From an uncultured Clostridium sp. (lineage in GTDB: Bacteria; Bacillota; Clostridia; Lachnospirales; Lachnospiraceae), in assembly GCA_900540335.1 (NCBI GenBank), contig UQFC01000010.1, positions 1 through 44,125 on the forward strand: a stretch of 44,125 nucleotides of DNA, given 5' to 3'. The position numbers were made by a program, and so were the translations under genes. The notes under the pieces are model-generated. The model was not told the origin of the DNA. It did not search any database and was given only the letters and a program-made list of their open reading frames with translations. The stretch's first letter is position 1. Every line of letters begins with the position of its first letter. Shown one piece after another: positions 32,459 to 41,671 of the stretch.

Positions 32459-34920
32459 CGTGAAACATCCTCCAAAAGCGCTGCTGCAATTCCTGCTGCA
32501 GTATATTCTCTTGCTTCCAAATCAACCGGTATGCCCAAAGCTTCTGCTGTTTCCGCAGTAACCGGCCCAATAGCAATCACCCTGGCAGACTCCGGAAGTC
32601 TCCTGCTGAGCATCTGCTTCATTGCCTGAGCCGCAGAGCTGCTGGCCAGGACCACATAATCCACAGTCTCCGCCAGGCGATTCAGCTCCTCCTGACGCCG
32701 CCAGTCTGTCCAGGTTTCATACACAGACGCATCGGTAAAGGAAATTCCTGCCTTTTCCAGTTCCTGAGGAAGAACCGGGGAACCATTTTTAGCCCGAAGT
32801 ATTAAAACCCGGTCTGTTTTTTTCAGTTTGGGGATCCACTCCTTCGCCAGACCTGAGCCAGAGAAATTTTCCGGCACAAAGTCACAAATAAATCCATGCT
32901 TTAAAAGCTCCTCTGCCGTTCCTCTTCCAATGGCTGCAAGCTTCGCATGCATCAGAATACGCAGATCCTGTCCTGTCTGCCTCATCATCCGGAAAAACAG
33001 ATCAACTCCATTCCTGCTGGTAAATACAAGCCAGCTGTACTGATCGGCATTTTTCAAGGCAGCTGCCGTTTCTTTTGTCCAAATCGGATGGCTTTCAATC
33101 AGACTCACTGCCACACATTCTGCACCCAAAGGCTTCAATTCCGCCTCCAGTTCTGAAACCATATGGCGTGTTCCCGTTATCAAAATCCGTTTTCCTGACA
33201 ATGCTCCGCTGCCGAACCAGTCCAGCCTGGACTCCATCCCCACTGCTGCGCCAATAATAATAAGTGCCGGTGTAGACAGTCCCTTTTCTTTCACTGCGGC
33301 TTCTATATGTGCCAGATCTGACACTGCCTTTTTCTGCTTTGCCGTGGTTCCGTTTTCAATCACTGCAGCCGGTGTAGCCGGATCCTTTCCGTATTTGATC
33401 AGCTGCTCTGCAATAAACCGAAGATGTCCAAGGCCCATGAGAAATACCAGTGTTCCCTCTTCCTTTGCCAGAATCCGGTAATCAACAGAGGCGGTCTGTT
33501 TTCCATCCCCCTCGTGCCCGGTTATTACATGAAAGGAGGATGCCACCTCTCTGTGTGTGACAGGAATTCCGCTGTAGGCCGGAACACTGTAGACCGATGA
33601 CACTCCCGGTATCACCTCATACGGAATTCCCTGCTCTCTAAGCGCCAGAGCTTCCTCCCCGCCTCTTCCGAAAATGTAAGGATCACCGCCCTTCAGACGT
33701 ACTACATTCTTTCCTTCCATTGCTTTTTCCACCAGAATTCTCTGGATCTGTTCCTGCCTCATAGAATGCTTTCCGGAACGTTTTCCCGCATAAATCAGCT
33801 CTGCATCCAGCCTTGCCTCATTTAACAGGGAACCGGAAATCAGATTGTCATACACCACCACATCTGCCTGACGCAGACATTCCAGCCCCTTTCTCGTGAT
33901 CAGACCGCCGTCCCCCGGGCCCGCTCCAACCAGATAAACCGGCTTATACTGAAGACGGGCTGCAAGTCTCTCCGCCAGTCTTCCGGCAGTATCCATAAGC
34001 CCTCCGGAAAACGGACCTTCCTCTTCCCGGGCCATCACCTTGTCAGCCTGACTTTGAGCCGTTTCTTCCCCGACAGCCAGTTTTTCTTCAAAAATCACCG
34101 GATGAATCCCGTCTCTTGCATACATAGCCGTCATCATCATCGTTTTCTCCTGAATCCGGCACCAGGCGCCGCAGGGCGCATTGCAGCCGCCCTCCAGAAT
34201 CCGGAGAAACTCCCGTTCTGCAAAAAGCTCTGCAGCTGCAGTTCCTGAATGAATGCTTTTCAGAATTTCTTCCAGCCTGCCGCCCTCTTCCATATCCTCC
34301 CGGCGCACCTCTGCCGCCAGGATTCCCTGACCAGCGGCCGGAACAAAGCTGTGCTTATCCAGATACTCCAGATGAAGCCCCTCCTCCCGGTCTAGTCCCA
34401 AACGTGCAAGTCCTGCCGCGGCCAAAAGAATTCCGTCATACTCTCCCCGGCGCAGCTTCTCTATCCTGGTCTGTACATTTCCTCTCAGAAGCTTAATCTC
34501 CACCCCCGGATTCAGTGAGTGAATCTGAAGCTGTCTGCGAAGGCTGCTGGTTCCAATCACACTGCCGGCCGAAAGCTTTTCTGCCGGTGTGCCGTCTAAA
34601 GTAACAAGCACATCTGCCGCCTCTTCTCTCTCAAGCACAGCGCCGATACAGAGACCTTCCGGAAATTCCATAGGCATATCCTTGGCGCTGTGAACCGCCA
34701 TATCAATCTCTCCATCCAGAAGCGCCGTCTCCAGTTCTCCTGTAAAAATGCCTTTCCCTCCAAAGCTTGTAAGAGAACGATCTAAAATTAAATCTCCTTT
34801 GGTACTCATTGGTACCAGCTCGATCTCAGTATCCGGAAATTTCTTCAAAACAGCATCACGCACAATCTCCGTCTGTATCATTGCAAGCTTACTTTTTCTG
34901 GTTCCAATCCGCAGTTTCAT
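32455..34920 (-). CDS. HemC-CobA-HemD trifunctional fusion
   Basis: An 821-residue fusion covering porphobilinogen to precorrin-2. Residues 1-290 are porphobilinogen deaminase, with Asp81 in HSAKD, LLRGNVQTRIEKL and cofactor-binding Cys246 in LEGGCNAPCG. Residues about 326-570 are uroporphyrinogen-III C-methyltransferase (YLVGAGPGD, VRLKGGDPYIFGRGGEE, VIPGVSSVYSVPAYSGIPVTHR-type loop). Residues about 577-821 are uroporphyrinogen-III synthase. The order matches the pathway except that HemD acts before CobA. ATG 34920 is preferred over the TTG at 34935, which abuts the only AAAGG; the RBS is weak either way. hemA, hemB and hemL are not in the window. Confidence 0.93.
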   Translation of the reverse strand: MKLRIGTRKSKLAMIQTEIVRDAVLKKFPDTEIELVPMSTKGDLILDRSLTSFGGKGIFTGELETALLDGEIDMAVHSAKDMPMEFPEGLCIGAVLEREEAADVLVTLDGTPAEKLSAGSVIGTSSLRRQLQIHSLNPGVEIKLLRGNVQTRIEKLRRGEYDGILLAAAGLARLGLDREEGLHLEYLDKHSFVPAAGQGILAAEVRREDMEEGGRLEEILKSIHSGTAAAELFAEREFLRILEGGCNAPCGAWCRIQEKTMMMTAMYARDGIHPVIFEEKLAVGEETAQSQADKVMAREEEGPFSGGLMDTAGRLAERLAARLQYKPVYLVGAGPGDGGLITRKGLECLRQADVVVYDNLISGSLLNEARLDAELIYAGKRSGKHSMRQEQIQRILVEKAMEGKNVVRLKGGDPYIFGRGGEEALALREQGIPYEVIPGVSSVYSVPAYSGIPVTHREVASSFHVITGHEGDGKQTASVDYRILAKEEGTLVFLMGLGHLRFIAEQLIKYGKDPATPAAVIENGTTAKQKKAVSDLAHIEAAVKEKGLSTPALIIIGAAVGMESRLDWFGSGALSGKRILITGTRHMVSELEAELKPLGAECVAVSLIESHPIWTKETAAALKNADQYSWLVFTSRNGVDLFFRMMRQTGQDLRILMHAKLAAIGRGTAEELLKHGFICDFVPENFSGSGLAKEWIPKLKKTDRVLILRAKNGSPVLPQELEKAGISFTDASVYETWTDWRRQEELNRLAETVDYVVLASSSAAQAMKQMLSRRLPESARVIAIGPVTAETAEALGIPVDLEAREYTAAGIAAALLEDVSR

Positions 34921-34964
34921 TTTCCAATCTGTCAACCTTTCTGCTGTTTTTCCTGTTAGATGGC

Positions 34965-34997
34965 AAAAACAGCCGCTTCTTTCGTCACGGCTGTTTT
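34965..34997 (-). terminator. Intrinsic terminator between the HAD gene and the hem fusion
   Basis: On the minus strand AAAACAGCCG, a 13-nt loop, CGGCTGTTTTT. It separates the xpt-HAD pair from the tetrapyrrole ORFs. Confidence 0.85.
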
Positions 34998-35087
34998 CTC
35001 ATCTCTCCTGTTTCCGCTCCGGCATATCTGCCTTTGATTGTCCCTGCCTCAGAAGTGAACCGCATTCCCTTCCGCAGGTGTCTGCGA

Positions 35088-35876
35088 CTATTCCAGCAGT
35101 CCCAGCTTCTCCATGGCATACCAGATACCATCCTGTTCTACTGTCTTTGTAAAAAAGCTGGCATAGGGCTCTAACTCCCGACTGTGGTGTCCCATAACAA
35201 CGGCATTGGGCACATGCTCAAACATTGCCAGGTCATTGGTACTGTCTCCGAATACATAGGCATCCGTCAGCTTCAGTCCATATTCCTTCAGAATTATATC
35301 AATCGCAGAGGCCTTGCTGTGTCCCTCCGGAACACACTCATAGAACCCGTCTCCCCGGTCAATCACCTGAATATCCAGGCCCAGGCTCCGGAAAAAACCG
35401 GCCTTATCGCTTTTTTCATCTGCCAGTACACAGAATTTTTCTACTGTTCCGCACTCCTGATTCCAGTCCAGGGAACGAATATACGCCTTCATAGACTGGC
35501 GGAGTCTGCGTCCCTCCGGGAAACGGCTTTCCGCGCTTCCCAGATAACAGCCGTCCCGTCCTTCCAGAATTCCGTCCACATCAGCAGCCTCCATTGCTTT
35601 GCAGATTTTTTTCACCTGCTCCTGAGGCATTGCCCGATGGTACAGTTCTCTTCCCTGAGCCTCAATATAAGTACCGCAGCCGCAAAGCCAGCCGTCCACC
35701 TCCAGCATATCCTTAATCGGCCCCAGAGAGCCATAGGAACGTCCTGTGTTTACAAATACCAGATGTCCCAGAGAACGGGCAATCCGCAAAGCTTCTTTCG
35801 TGCTTTCCGGAACCTGTCTGGTAATTTCACTCAGCAAAGTGCCGTCAATGTCAAAAAACAATGCTTTTCTGCTCAC
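35088..35876 (-). CDS. HAD-superfamily phosphatase (Cof type)
   Basis: A 262-residue phosphatase with catalytic Asp residues in FFDIDGTLL and a C-terminal metal motif in VFGDSTNDLAMFEHVPNAVVMG. The spacing of the cap domain (about 80-190) fits the Cof/IIB class, which hydrolyses sugar phosphates, nucleotide-related phosphates or FMN/PLP. Its ATG overlaps the xpt stop by four bases. This coupling hints at a nucleotide-related substrate, but that is inference. Confidence 0.9.
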   Translation of the reverse strand: MSRKALFFDIDGTLLSEITRQVPESTKEALRIARSLGHLVFVNTGRSYGSLGPIKDMLEVDGWLCGCGTYIEAQGRELYHRAMPQEQVKKICKAMEAADVDGILEGRDGCYLGSAESRFPEGRRLRQSMKAYIRSLDWNQECGTVEKFCVLADEKSDKAGFFRSLGLDIQVIDRGDGFYECVPEGHSKASAIDIILKEYGLKLTDAYVFGDSTNDLAMFEHVPNAVVMGHHSRELEPYASFFTKTVEQDGIWYAMEKLGLLE

Positions 35877-36460
35877 GCCTTATCATCGCGGAATACAATC
35901 TCTCCGCTCTCCTCATCCATACTCTCCACAATTGCCAGAGATTCCAGACGGATTCCCTGATTTCGCAGCAAATCGCCGCCTACCTGGAAGCCTTTTTCAA
36001 TTACAATACCGGCTCCCACCAGCTCTGCACCGGAATCCTTCACCAGGCTTGCCAGTCCCTCCAGCGCCTTGCCGTTTGCCAGAAAATCGTCGATCAGAAG
36101 CACCTTGTCCCCTTTTCCCAGAAACTCCTTGGATACGATAATATCATAGGTTCTTCCGTGAGTGTAGGATTCTACCTTGCTGGTATACACATCTCCGGCA
36201 ATATTTTTTGTCTGGTTCTTCTTCGCAAATACAACCGGTACATGGAACTGCTGTGCAACTACACAGGCAATTCCAATACCTGATGCCTCAATCGTCAGGA
36301 TTTTATTGATCTCTACATCGGAAAAGCGCCGTTTAAACTCTTTTCCAATCTCCTGAAACAGATCCGTATCCATCTGATGATTCAGAAAACTGTCAACTTT
36401 CAGTACATTTCCCGCCTTAATCTTTCCGTCTTTGCGGATTCTCTCTTTAAGCAGCTCCAT
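35873..36460 (-). CDS. xpt: Xanthine phosphoribosyltransferase
   Basis: A 195-residue purine-salvage enzyme converting xanthine plus PRPP to XMP. It aligns along its length with Bacillus Xpt: GNVLKVDSFLNHQMD near the N-terminus, ILTIEASGIGIACV, and the PRPP motif VLLIDDFLANGKALEGL, then GIVIEKGFQVG. GGGGGT lies 6 nt before the ATG. No purine riboswitch is recognisable in the 104-base upstream gap, which is mainly filled by intergenic repeat copy B. It is translationally coupled to the HAD phosphatase. Confidence 0.95.
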   Translation of the reverse strand: MELLKERIRKDGKIKAGNVLKVDSFLNHQMDTDLFQEIGKEFKRRFSDVEINKILTIEASGIGIACVVAQQFHVPVVFAKKNQTKNIAGDVYTSKVESYTHGRTYDIIVSKEFLGKGDKVLLIDDFLANGKALEGLASLVKDSGAELVGAGIVIEKGFQVGGDLLRNQGIRLESLAIVESMDEESGEIVFRDDKA

Positions 36461-36494
36461 AGAGTACCCCCATATTATTTTGTATTGTTTAATA

Positions 36495-36556
36495 GTAACA
36501 CTTCAGAACGGAGAAAGCTTCCTGACACGGCTTTCCCGCCAGTTCTGAATAGTTAT
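36495..36556. repeat. Palindromic intergenic repeat element, copy B (62 bp)
   Basis: The ends are GTAACACTTCAGAAC (36495-36509) and GTTCTGAATAGTTAT (36542-36556), with an inner hairpin GGAGAAAGC/GCTTTCCCGCC. On the minus strand it begins TAACTATTCAGAAC then TGGCGGGAAAGC, nearly the same as the left part of copy A. It fills the gap between the trigger-factor lipoprotein gene and xpt. Confidence 0.75.
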
Positions 36557-36564
36557 GTTTCGTA

Positions 36565-37653
36565 TTATTTTACAACTGCATTATCTTTAATCAGTGCCTG
36601 AACCTTATAAACAAGAGCGGTTCTGTCCAGAGCCTCCTCGCCGTAGGTATCCTTCATGTTCTGGATGTCTGTACCATACTGATCTGCCACCTTCTGACGA
36701 TCCTCGTCTGTTACCTCCAGCTTCTCTTCCTCGGCAACTGCATCTACAAGAAGCTCCTGCTTCAAAGCATTTTCCGCAGCTGTCCGCAGTTCCTTCTGGA
36801 AATCATCTATGGTCATTCCAAAAACTGCCACATAATCATCCATGGTCATTCCGTACATCTGAACCATGGAAGTATAGTAATTCAGCTGTGCCTCATACTG
36901 CTGCTCTACAGCCTCTTCGTTAATTTCAAACTCTGAATTGGCCAGAGCTGCCATAAATGCATCATACTCCAGCTGATTCTCTGCCATGGTTTCTTTTTCC
37001 TGCTCCATGTCAGCCAGGGTATCTGCCTTAAATTCATCTACTGTGGTGAAATCAGACATTCTCTGAACAAAGTTTTCATCCAGAACTGCCTCTTTTCTTT
37101 CCTCGATGGAATTGACAGTCACGTCAAACACTACTTCCTGTCCTGCCAGATCTGCATTAAAATAATCCTCCGGGAAGGTCAGATTCAGACTCAGCTCGCT
37201 TCCTGCCTCAGCTCCTACCAGGCCTTCCTCAAATCCCTCAATGAAGGAGTGAGATCCCAGCTCCAGCGGGAAATCCTCAGCAGTTCCGCCGTCAAAGGCC
37301 TCTCCGTCCTTCATTCCCACAAAGTCAATATTTACAATATCACCGTTCTGGGCCGGACGATCCGTAATCTCAATATACTCCGGATTGGCATCCAGAATTC
37401 CCTGAATCCGCTGCTCCAATTCTTCCGGTGTTACCTCTGTGCTGTTTTTCTTTACTTCCACGCCTTTATATGTACCCAGCTTCGTCAGCTTACCCGGATC
37501 TGCCTTCTCCTCGGCTGCAGTCTCCGTACTGTCAGCAGCTGTGCTGCTCTCTGTCTGTGCGGCTGTTGTCTCTTCCGCGTCCTTTTTTCCGCAGCCTGTA
37601 ACCAGCGCTGCCGCCGCCATTCCACAAAGTGCCAGTTTCACATATTTTTTCAT
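36565..37653 (-). CDS. Trigger-factor-like FKBP peptidyl-prolyl isomerase lipoprotein
   Basis: A 362-residue surface chaperone/isomerase. The lipobox VTGC gives a lipidated Cys near residue 21, followed by a Thr/Glu-rich tether (22-55). Residues about 60-190 are an FKBP domain of the trigger-factor type (NGDIVNIDFVGMKDGEAFDGGTAEDF, SFIEGFEEGLVGAEAG). Residues about 195-362 match the helical C-terminal arm of trigger factor. The N-terminal ribosome-binding domain is absent, as expected for an extracytoplasmic protein. ATG 37653 is favoured for AGGAA upstream and because the lipoprotein signal starts there. Likely role: folding of exported proteins at the outer membrane face. Confidence 0.9.
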   Translation of the reverse strand: MKKYVKLALCGMAAAALVTGCGKKDAEETTAAQTESSTAADSTETAAEEKADPGKLTKLGTYKGVEVKKNSTEVTPEELEQRIQGILDANPEYIEITDRPAQNGDIVNIDFVGMKDGEAFDGGTAEDFPLELGSHSFIEGFEEGLVGAEAGSELSLNLTFPEDYFNADLAGQEVVFDVTVNSIEERKEAVLDENFVQRMSDFTTVDEFKADTLADMEQEKETMAENQLEYDAFMAALANSEFEINEEAVEQQYEAQLNYYTSMVQMYGMTMDDYVAVFGMTIDDFQKELRTAAENALKQELLVDAVAEEEKLEVTDEDRQKVADQYGTDIQNMKDTYGEEALDRTALVYKVQALIKDNAVVK

Positions 37654-37791
37654 AATACTTTCCTCATCTCTGATTTTTTGAAGCATCCGCAAAATACGGG
37701 TACTTCCTACTGTTATATCATATTACAACCTGTTTAAAAAGCCTTTCCGGCAAATTCATAAAGATTTCACAACTTTATATTGCAATTTTTA

Positions 37792-37872
37792 TTACAGTTC
37801 AGCCCTGCTTCCTGTCCGGCTTTGCCGTACAGGAAGCAGGGGGCGTCTGAAGCTCCCGGAGCTGAACTGTTA
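37792..37872. repeat. Palindromic intergenic repeat element, copy C (81 bp)
   Basis: The ends are TTACAGTTCAGC (37792-37803) and GCTGAACTGTTA (37861-37872). The inner hairpin CCTGCTTCCTGT-CGGCTTTGCCG-ACAGGAAGCAGG shares its CGGCTTTGCCG centre with copy A. A second small palindrome AGCTCCCGGAGCT sits at the right end. The rest of the 37654-37876 gap is AT-rich, presumably the lipoprotein gene promoter, with no clear -35/-10 pair. Confidence 0.78.
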
Positions 37873-37876
37873 TCCT

Positions 37877-39280
37877 TTATTTATAAAATGCTTCAAATGC
37901 GCGGAAGGTATTGTATACGTCCAGCTTGGAAACCAGTTCAAATGGGGAATGCATGGAAATAACCGGAACGCCCAGATCCACTGTGTCAATATTCAAATGA
38001 GATACAAACTTGGCAATCGTTCCGCCGCCGCCCTGATCTACAGCGCCCAGTTCGCCTGCCTGCCAGTATACGCCATTCTCCTCCATAATAGCGATTACAC
38101 GGGCCATGGTTTCTGCGCTGGCATCGTTAGAGCCGGATTTTCCTCTTGCGCCTGTATACTTCGTCAGAACGCAGCCCTTGTTTAAATAGCTGGAATTATT
38201 CGCCTCATACACATCAGGGAAGGTCGGATCATAAGCCGCATTTACATCTGAGGACAGACACAGAGAAGCCATGCATACATCCTTGGGATCGGTTCCCTCC
38301 GCCTGAGCCAGGTATTCAATATAGTGCTTCAGGAAATCAGAATTCATACCCGTATTTCCCTCAGAACCAATCTCCTCTTTATCTGCCAGAACGGTCACAG
38401 TGGTGTGAACCGGATTCTTTGCTGCAATTTCTGCCATCAGAGCCGTGTAGGCACAAACTCTGTCATCCTGTCCATAAGCGCCTACCAGACTGCGATCCAG
38501 ACCTACATCAGAAGCCTTATGAGCCGGAACCATCTCAATTTCTGCACGGAAAAAGTCTCCCTCTGTGATTCCGTAACGGTCATTTAACACCTTCAGAGCC
38601 AGCAGCTTAACAGGTTCCTTGACACTGTCGTCCACAAAAGGAATAGAACCTGCAATAATATTCAGCTCCTCGCCCTTTAATCCCTCGCTTAATTTCCGCT
38701 CGTTCTGCTTTGCCGACAGATGCGGAAGAAGATCACTGACACAGAATACCGGATCAGCTGCATCCTCTCCAATGCAGATCTTCACCAGCTCGCCGTTCTT
38801 CTTAATCACAACACCGTGCATAGCCAGAGGAATGGTTCCCCACTGATACTTGCGGATTCCCCCATAATAATGGGTCTTCAGATAGGCAATATCTGATTTC
38901 TCATAAACCGGGCTCGGCTTCAGATCCAGACGGGGAGAATCGATGTGAGCGCCGTTAATTCTCAGACCCTCGCACACCGGAAGCTGTCCGAAGGTAGTTG
39001 CAATCAAAGCCTTCTTTCTATTGACAAAGTATACCTGATCTCCCGGATTGTAGCTGCGTCCCTTTTCAAACTCTGTATATCCTGCTGCCTGCAGACGCTT
39101 TACTGCCGCCTCCACACATTCCCTCTCTGTTTTTCCCTCATCCAGAAATGCCTTGTAGCCTTCGCAGAATTCTGCTGCAGCCTCAACCTGCTCCGGCGCA
39201 TCCTTTCCGATATGGGGGAATTTCCATACCAGCTGCTCCTCCAGCATCATTCCTTCTGTTTTCTCCTTGTTGTCACTCAT
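37877..39280 (-). CDS. M18 family metallo-aminopeptidase
   Basis: A 467-residue cytosolic zinc aminopeptidase that trims N-terminal residues (often acidic) from peptides. Metal and catalytic motifs include INGAHIDSPRLDLKP, ADKEEIGSEGNTGMNSDF, SSDVNAAYDPTFPDVYEANN and the C-terminal GVPVISMHSPFELVSK. Length and order match the family, which forms tetrahedral dodecamers. GGAGGACAAGGAA precedes the ATG. dtd lies upstream on the same strand across 64 bases. Confidence 0.93.
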   Translation of the reverse strand: MSDNKEKTEGMMLEEQLVWKFPHIGKDAPEQVEAAAEFCEGYKAFLDEGKTERECVEAAVKRLQAAGYTEFEKGRSYNPGDQVYFVNRKKALIATTFGQLPVCEGLRINGAHIDSPRLDLKPSPVYEKSDIAYLKTHYYGGIRKYQWGTIPLAMHGVVIKKNGELVKICIGEDAADPVFCVSDLLPHLSAKQNERKLSEGLKGEELNIIAGSIPFVDDSVKEPVKLLALKVLNDRYGITEGDFFRAEIEMVPAHKASDVGLDRSLVGAYGQDDRVCAYTALMAEIAAKNPVHTTVTVLADKEEIGSEGNTGMNSDFLKHYIEYLAQAEGTDPKDVCMASLCLSSDVNAAYDPTFPDVYEANNSSYLNKGCVLTKYTGARGKSGSNDASAETMARVIAIMEENGVYWQAGELGAVDQGGGGTIAKFVSHLNIDTVDLGVPVISMHSPFELVSKLDVYNTFRAFEAFYK

Positions 39281-39344
39281 TTCCTTGTCCTCCAGTTTTT
39301 CTGTCTATATTCTATAATGTTCTCCGTCCCTGACCTTACCGGCC

Positions 39345-39800
39345 TTAGCGGATTCCCTTTTCGTCCCCCTCCAGCATCAGAGTAAAGGGACCGTCATTTA
39401 ACAGTTCCACCTTCATATCCGCGCCAAAGCTTCCATGCTCCACCTTCGGCACATACTGCCTGCAGCGCTCCACAAAATACTCATACAGCCGGTTGGCTTT
39501 TTCCGGATTTCCCGCCTTGATAAAGCTGGGGCGGTTTCCCTTATGGCAGTCTGCATACAGAGTGAACTGGCTGACAACCAGAAGCTCTCCTCCCACATCT
39601 GCCAAAGACAGGTTTGTTTTTCCGTCCCCGTCCTGAAAAATCCTCAGCCTGCAGATTTTATCTGCCATCTTATCTGCTGCCGCCTCATTATCCTCTTCTG
39701 CCACACCCAGAAGAATCAAAAAACCATTTCCGATTTCTCCGATTGTTTCCCCGTCAACTTTCACCGACGCATGAGTCACTCTCTGCAATACTGCTCTCAT
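39345..39800 (-). CDS. dtd: D-aminoacyl-tRNA deacylase
   Basis: A 151-residue enzyme that hydrolyses D-aminoacyl-tRNAs and mischarged Gly-tRNA(Ala). It has the family start MRAVLQRVTHASVKVDG, the catalytic SQFTLYADCHKGNRPSF and the cross-subunit cis-proline motif in LLNDGPFTLMLE. Length is standard. The RBS is weak (AAAGG about 15 nt before the ATG). In many Firmicutes dtd follows relA/SpoT; here a small alarmone synthetase gene lies two genes upstream on the same strand. Confidence 0.95.
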   Translation of the reverse strand: MRAVLQRVTHASVKVDGETIGEIGNGFLILLGVAEEDNEAAADKMADKICRLRIFQDGDGKTNLSLADVGGELLVVSQFTLYADCHKGNRPSFIKAGNPEKANRLYEYFVERCRQYVPKVEHGSFGADMKVELLNDGPFTLMLEGDEKGIR

Positions 39801-39860
39801 AATTCTGCCAAAACCTTTCTGTCATTTCCTGCAGCAAAGACTGCTGTACAGGAGATTTTC

Positions 39861-41663
39861 TCATTTAAATACCAGGCGCACATACTCCATCAGGTTTTCC
39901 GTGGCCTCCTCCCGGTAAATAATTTCCCGGGCCAGCACCGGCCTGTCCGTAATAATTCCGTCCACACCCAGCATCACAAGACGTTCCATTTCACTTTTGG
40001 AATTTACTGTCCAGGCATAGATTGCCTTACCCTGAACATGAATGTTCTCAACCAGCTTTTCATTCACAAAGCCTGACCGCAGGCTGATAAAATCCACGGC
40101 CTCACTGGAATAAAAATTTCCGTAGGCAGCAGAAATAATATATCCTGTCCGAATCTGCGGTTCCAGCGCCTTTACCTCCTTCAGATAATTCAGACTGGTA
40201 GAGGTAATCACACACTGCTCTTCCATTCCGTGAGCCATCACCAGCTCCACGGTTTTTTCCGGAAGAATGCTTTCCGGGCCTACATTTTTCAGTTCAATAT
40301 TTAGGTTGATTTTTCCTTTGCACAGTTCCAGAACCTCCTCCAGCGCCGGAATCCGTTCTCCCGCAAAGTCTCCGGAAAACCAGGCTCCCACATCCAGCTT
40401 CTGAAGTTCATCCCAGTTCAGGGCGCTGATGGGCCGGTTTACTCCTGCCACCCGTTTCAGACTGGCATCGTGGCCAAGCACCACAACCCCGTCACGGCTT
40501 AGCTGTACATCAATCTCCACACTGTCCGCCAGATCATCAATGGCCGCCTGTACGGCAGACAGAGTATTTTCCGGAGCAGCCAGCGAGCTCCCTCTGTGGG
40601 CTGTAATCTGCGTTTCTATCAGAATCTCATCAGACAAAGCGGAACCATTGCGCACCAGATCGTAAATATAAATCAGGCTGATTCCCAGTATGGCGCAGAG
40701 AACTGCCGCCATTCGTCTCCGGCTCGCTGTTCCCTGAGACGGATATCCGAAATTCCACCGTTCTCCATGATACCTTCTGTTCCCGTACTGATAATACATT
40801 ACAGAAACAGCCGCATACTGGACTACAACAGACAGAATGCTTCCCAAAAACAGAAGCCCCAGTTCCAGCTTGTCTGACACAGAAAGAAGCACTGCCATGG
40901 CCAGATTTTTTTCTGTAAAAATCTCAATAAATACGGCGGCTGTCACAACAGAAAGAAAATACAGAAGAAAAACCACTGCCGCTGCCAGTAAATGAAACCA
41001 TGCCAGCAGAAAAATGATTTTCACCTTTTTTTTGCGCATCAGCCCCATACTCCGGTATCTGGCATCTGTAAAATTCTTCTGCTCAATCATACAGCAGGGA
41101 ACCGAAAACAGCGCCGGAAACGCCGCCAGAAAACAAAGCAGCATCAGGACTGCCGTCAGCGCCATAAGCCAGGGCTCCTTTGCCATTTCCTGCATAATGA
41201 AATTCACCGGCTTTACATGACTGGCCGCACGAATCAGGAATAAAAAATTGGCAAACAGATACTGCGCCAGAATCACCAGACCCAGCTGCCAGTTTCTTCT
41301 CCAGATTTCATCTGCTGTTTTCTGCATTCCTCCCCAGAGCATCTGCAAAGGGGTCAGCTTCTGGTAATAGGCTGACCCCTGAAATGCCGTAATAAGACTG
41401 GCTGTCTCCACAGTCAGAAGCACAGCTCCAACAAAACACACAGCGCCCGCCATGCAGATCGTTCCCGGTCTTGCAAGAAAGCTTCCGATATTTCCCGCTG
41501 TCAGATAGCTGTACCCGGCCAGCTCCAGGGCAAGATGCAGACTGCGGTTCACGAAACGCAGATACACCGGCATGGTTACTCCCCGGTACAGAAGCTCAAA
41601 CAAAAGAATATTTTTCCAGTTATGTCCGGCAATCTGCCAGGTCTCTTTTGCTAACGTCTTCAT
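39861..41663 (-). CDS. Membrane-anchored glycerophosphodiester phosphodiesterase
   Basis: A 600-residue fusion. About 330 residues of N-terminal membrane domain (GPDPase_memb type, six to eight hydrophobic segments) are followed by a single-pass segment (AAVLCAILGISLIYIYDLV) and a catalytic GDPD domain at about 350-590. This has TAHRGSSLAAPENT, VEIDVQLSRDGVVVLGHDA and NLNIELKNVG. It would release glycerol-3-phosphate from glycerophosphodiesters or teichoic-acid-type material at the membrane. Its ATG is nine bases after the alarmone synthetase stop, with only a poor RBS, so it is probably coupled to that gene. Confidence 0.9.
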   Translation of the reverse strand: MKTLAKETWQIAGHNWKNILLFELLYRGVTMPVYLRFVNRSLHLALELAGYSYLTAGNIGSFLARPGTICMAGAVCFVGAVLLTVETASLITAFQGSAYYQKLTPLQMLWGGMQKTADEIWRRNWQLGLVILAQYLFANFLFLIRAASHVKPVNFIMQEMAKEPWLMALTAVLMLLCFLAAFPALFSVPCCMIEQKNFTDARYRSMGLMRKKKVKIIFLLAWFHLLAAAVVFLLYFLSVVTAAVFIEIFTEKNLAMAVLLSVSDKLELGLLFLGSILSVVVQYAAVSVMYYQYGNRRYHGERWNFGYPSQGTASRRRMAAVLCAILGISLIYIYDLVRNGSALSDEILIETQITAHRGSSLAAPENTLSAVQAAIDDLADSVEIDVQLSRDGVVVLGHDASLKRVAGVNRPISALNWDELQKLDVGAWFSGDFAGERIPALEEVLELCKGKINLNIELKNVGPESILPEKTVELVMAHGMEEQCVITSTSLNYLKEVKALEPQIRTGYIISAAYGNFYSSEAVDFISLRSGFVNEKLVENIHVQGKAIYAWTVNSKSEMERLVMLGVDGIITDRPVLAREIIYREEATENLMEYVRLVFK

Positions 41664-41671
41664 CTATGCTT

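Noticed and set aside
36461..36564. Purine riboswitch ahead of xpt
   Set aside because: The conserved three-way junction sequences are not visible; the gap is largely intergenic repeat copy B.
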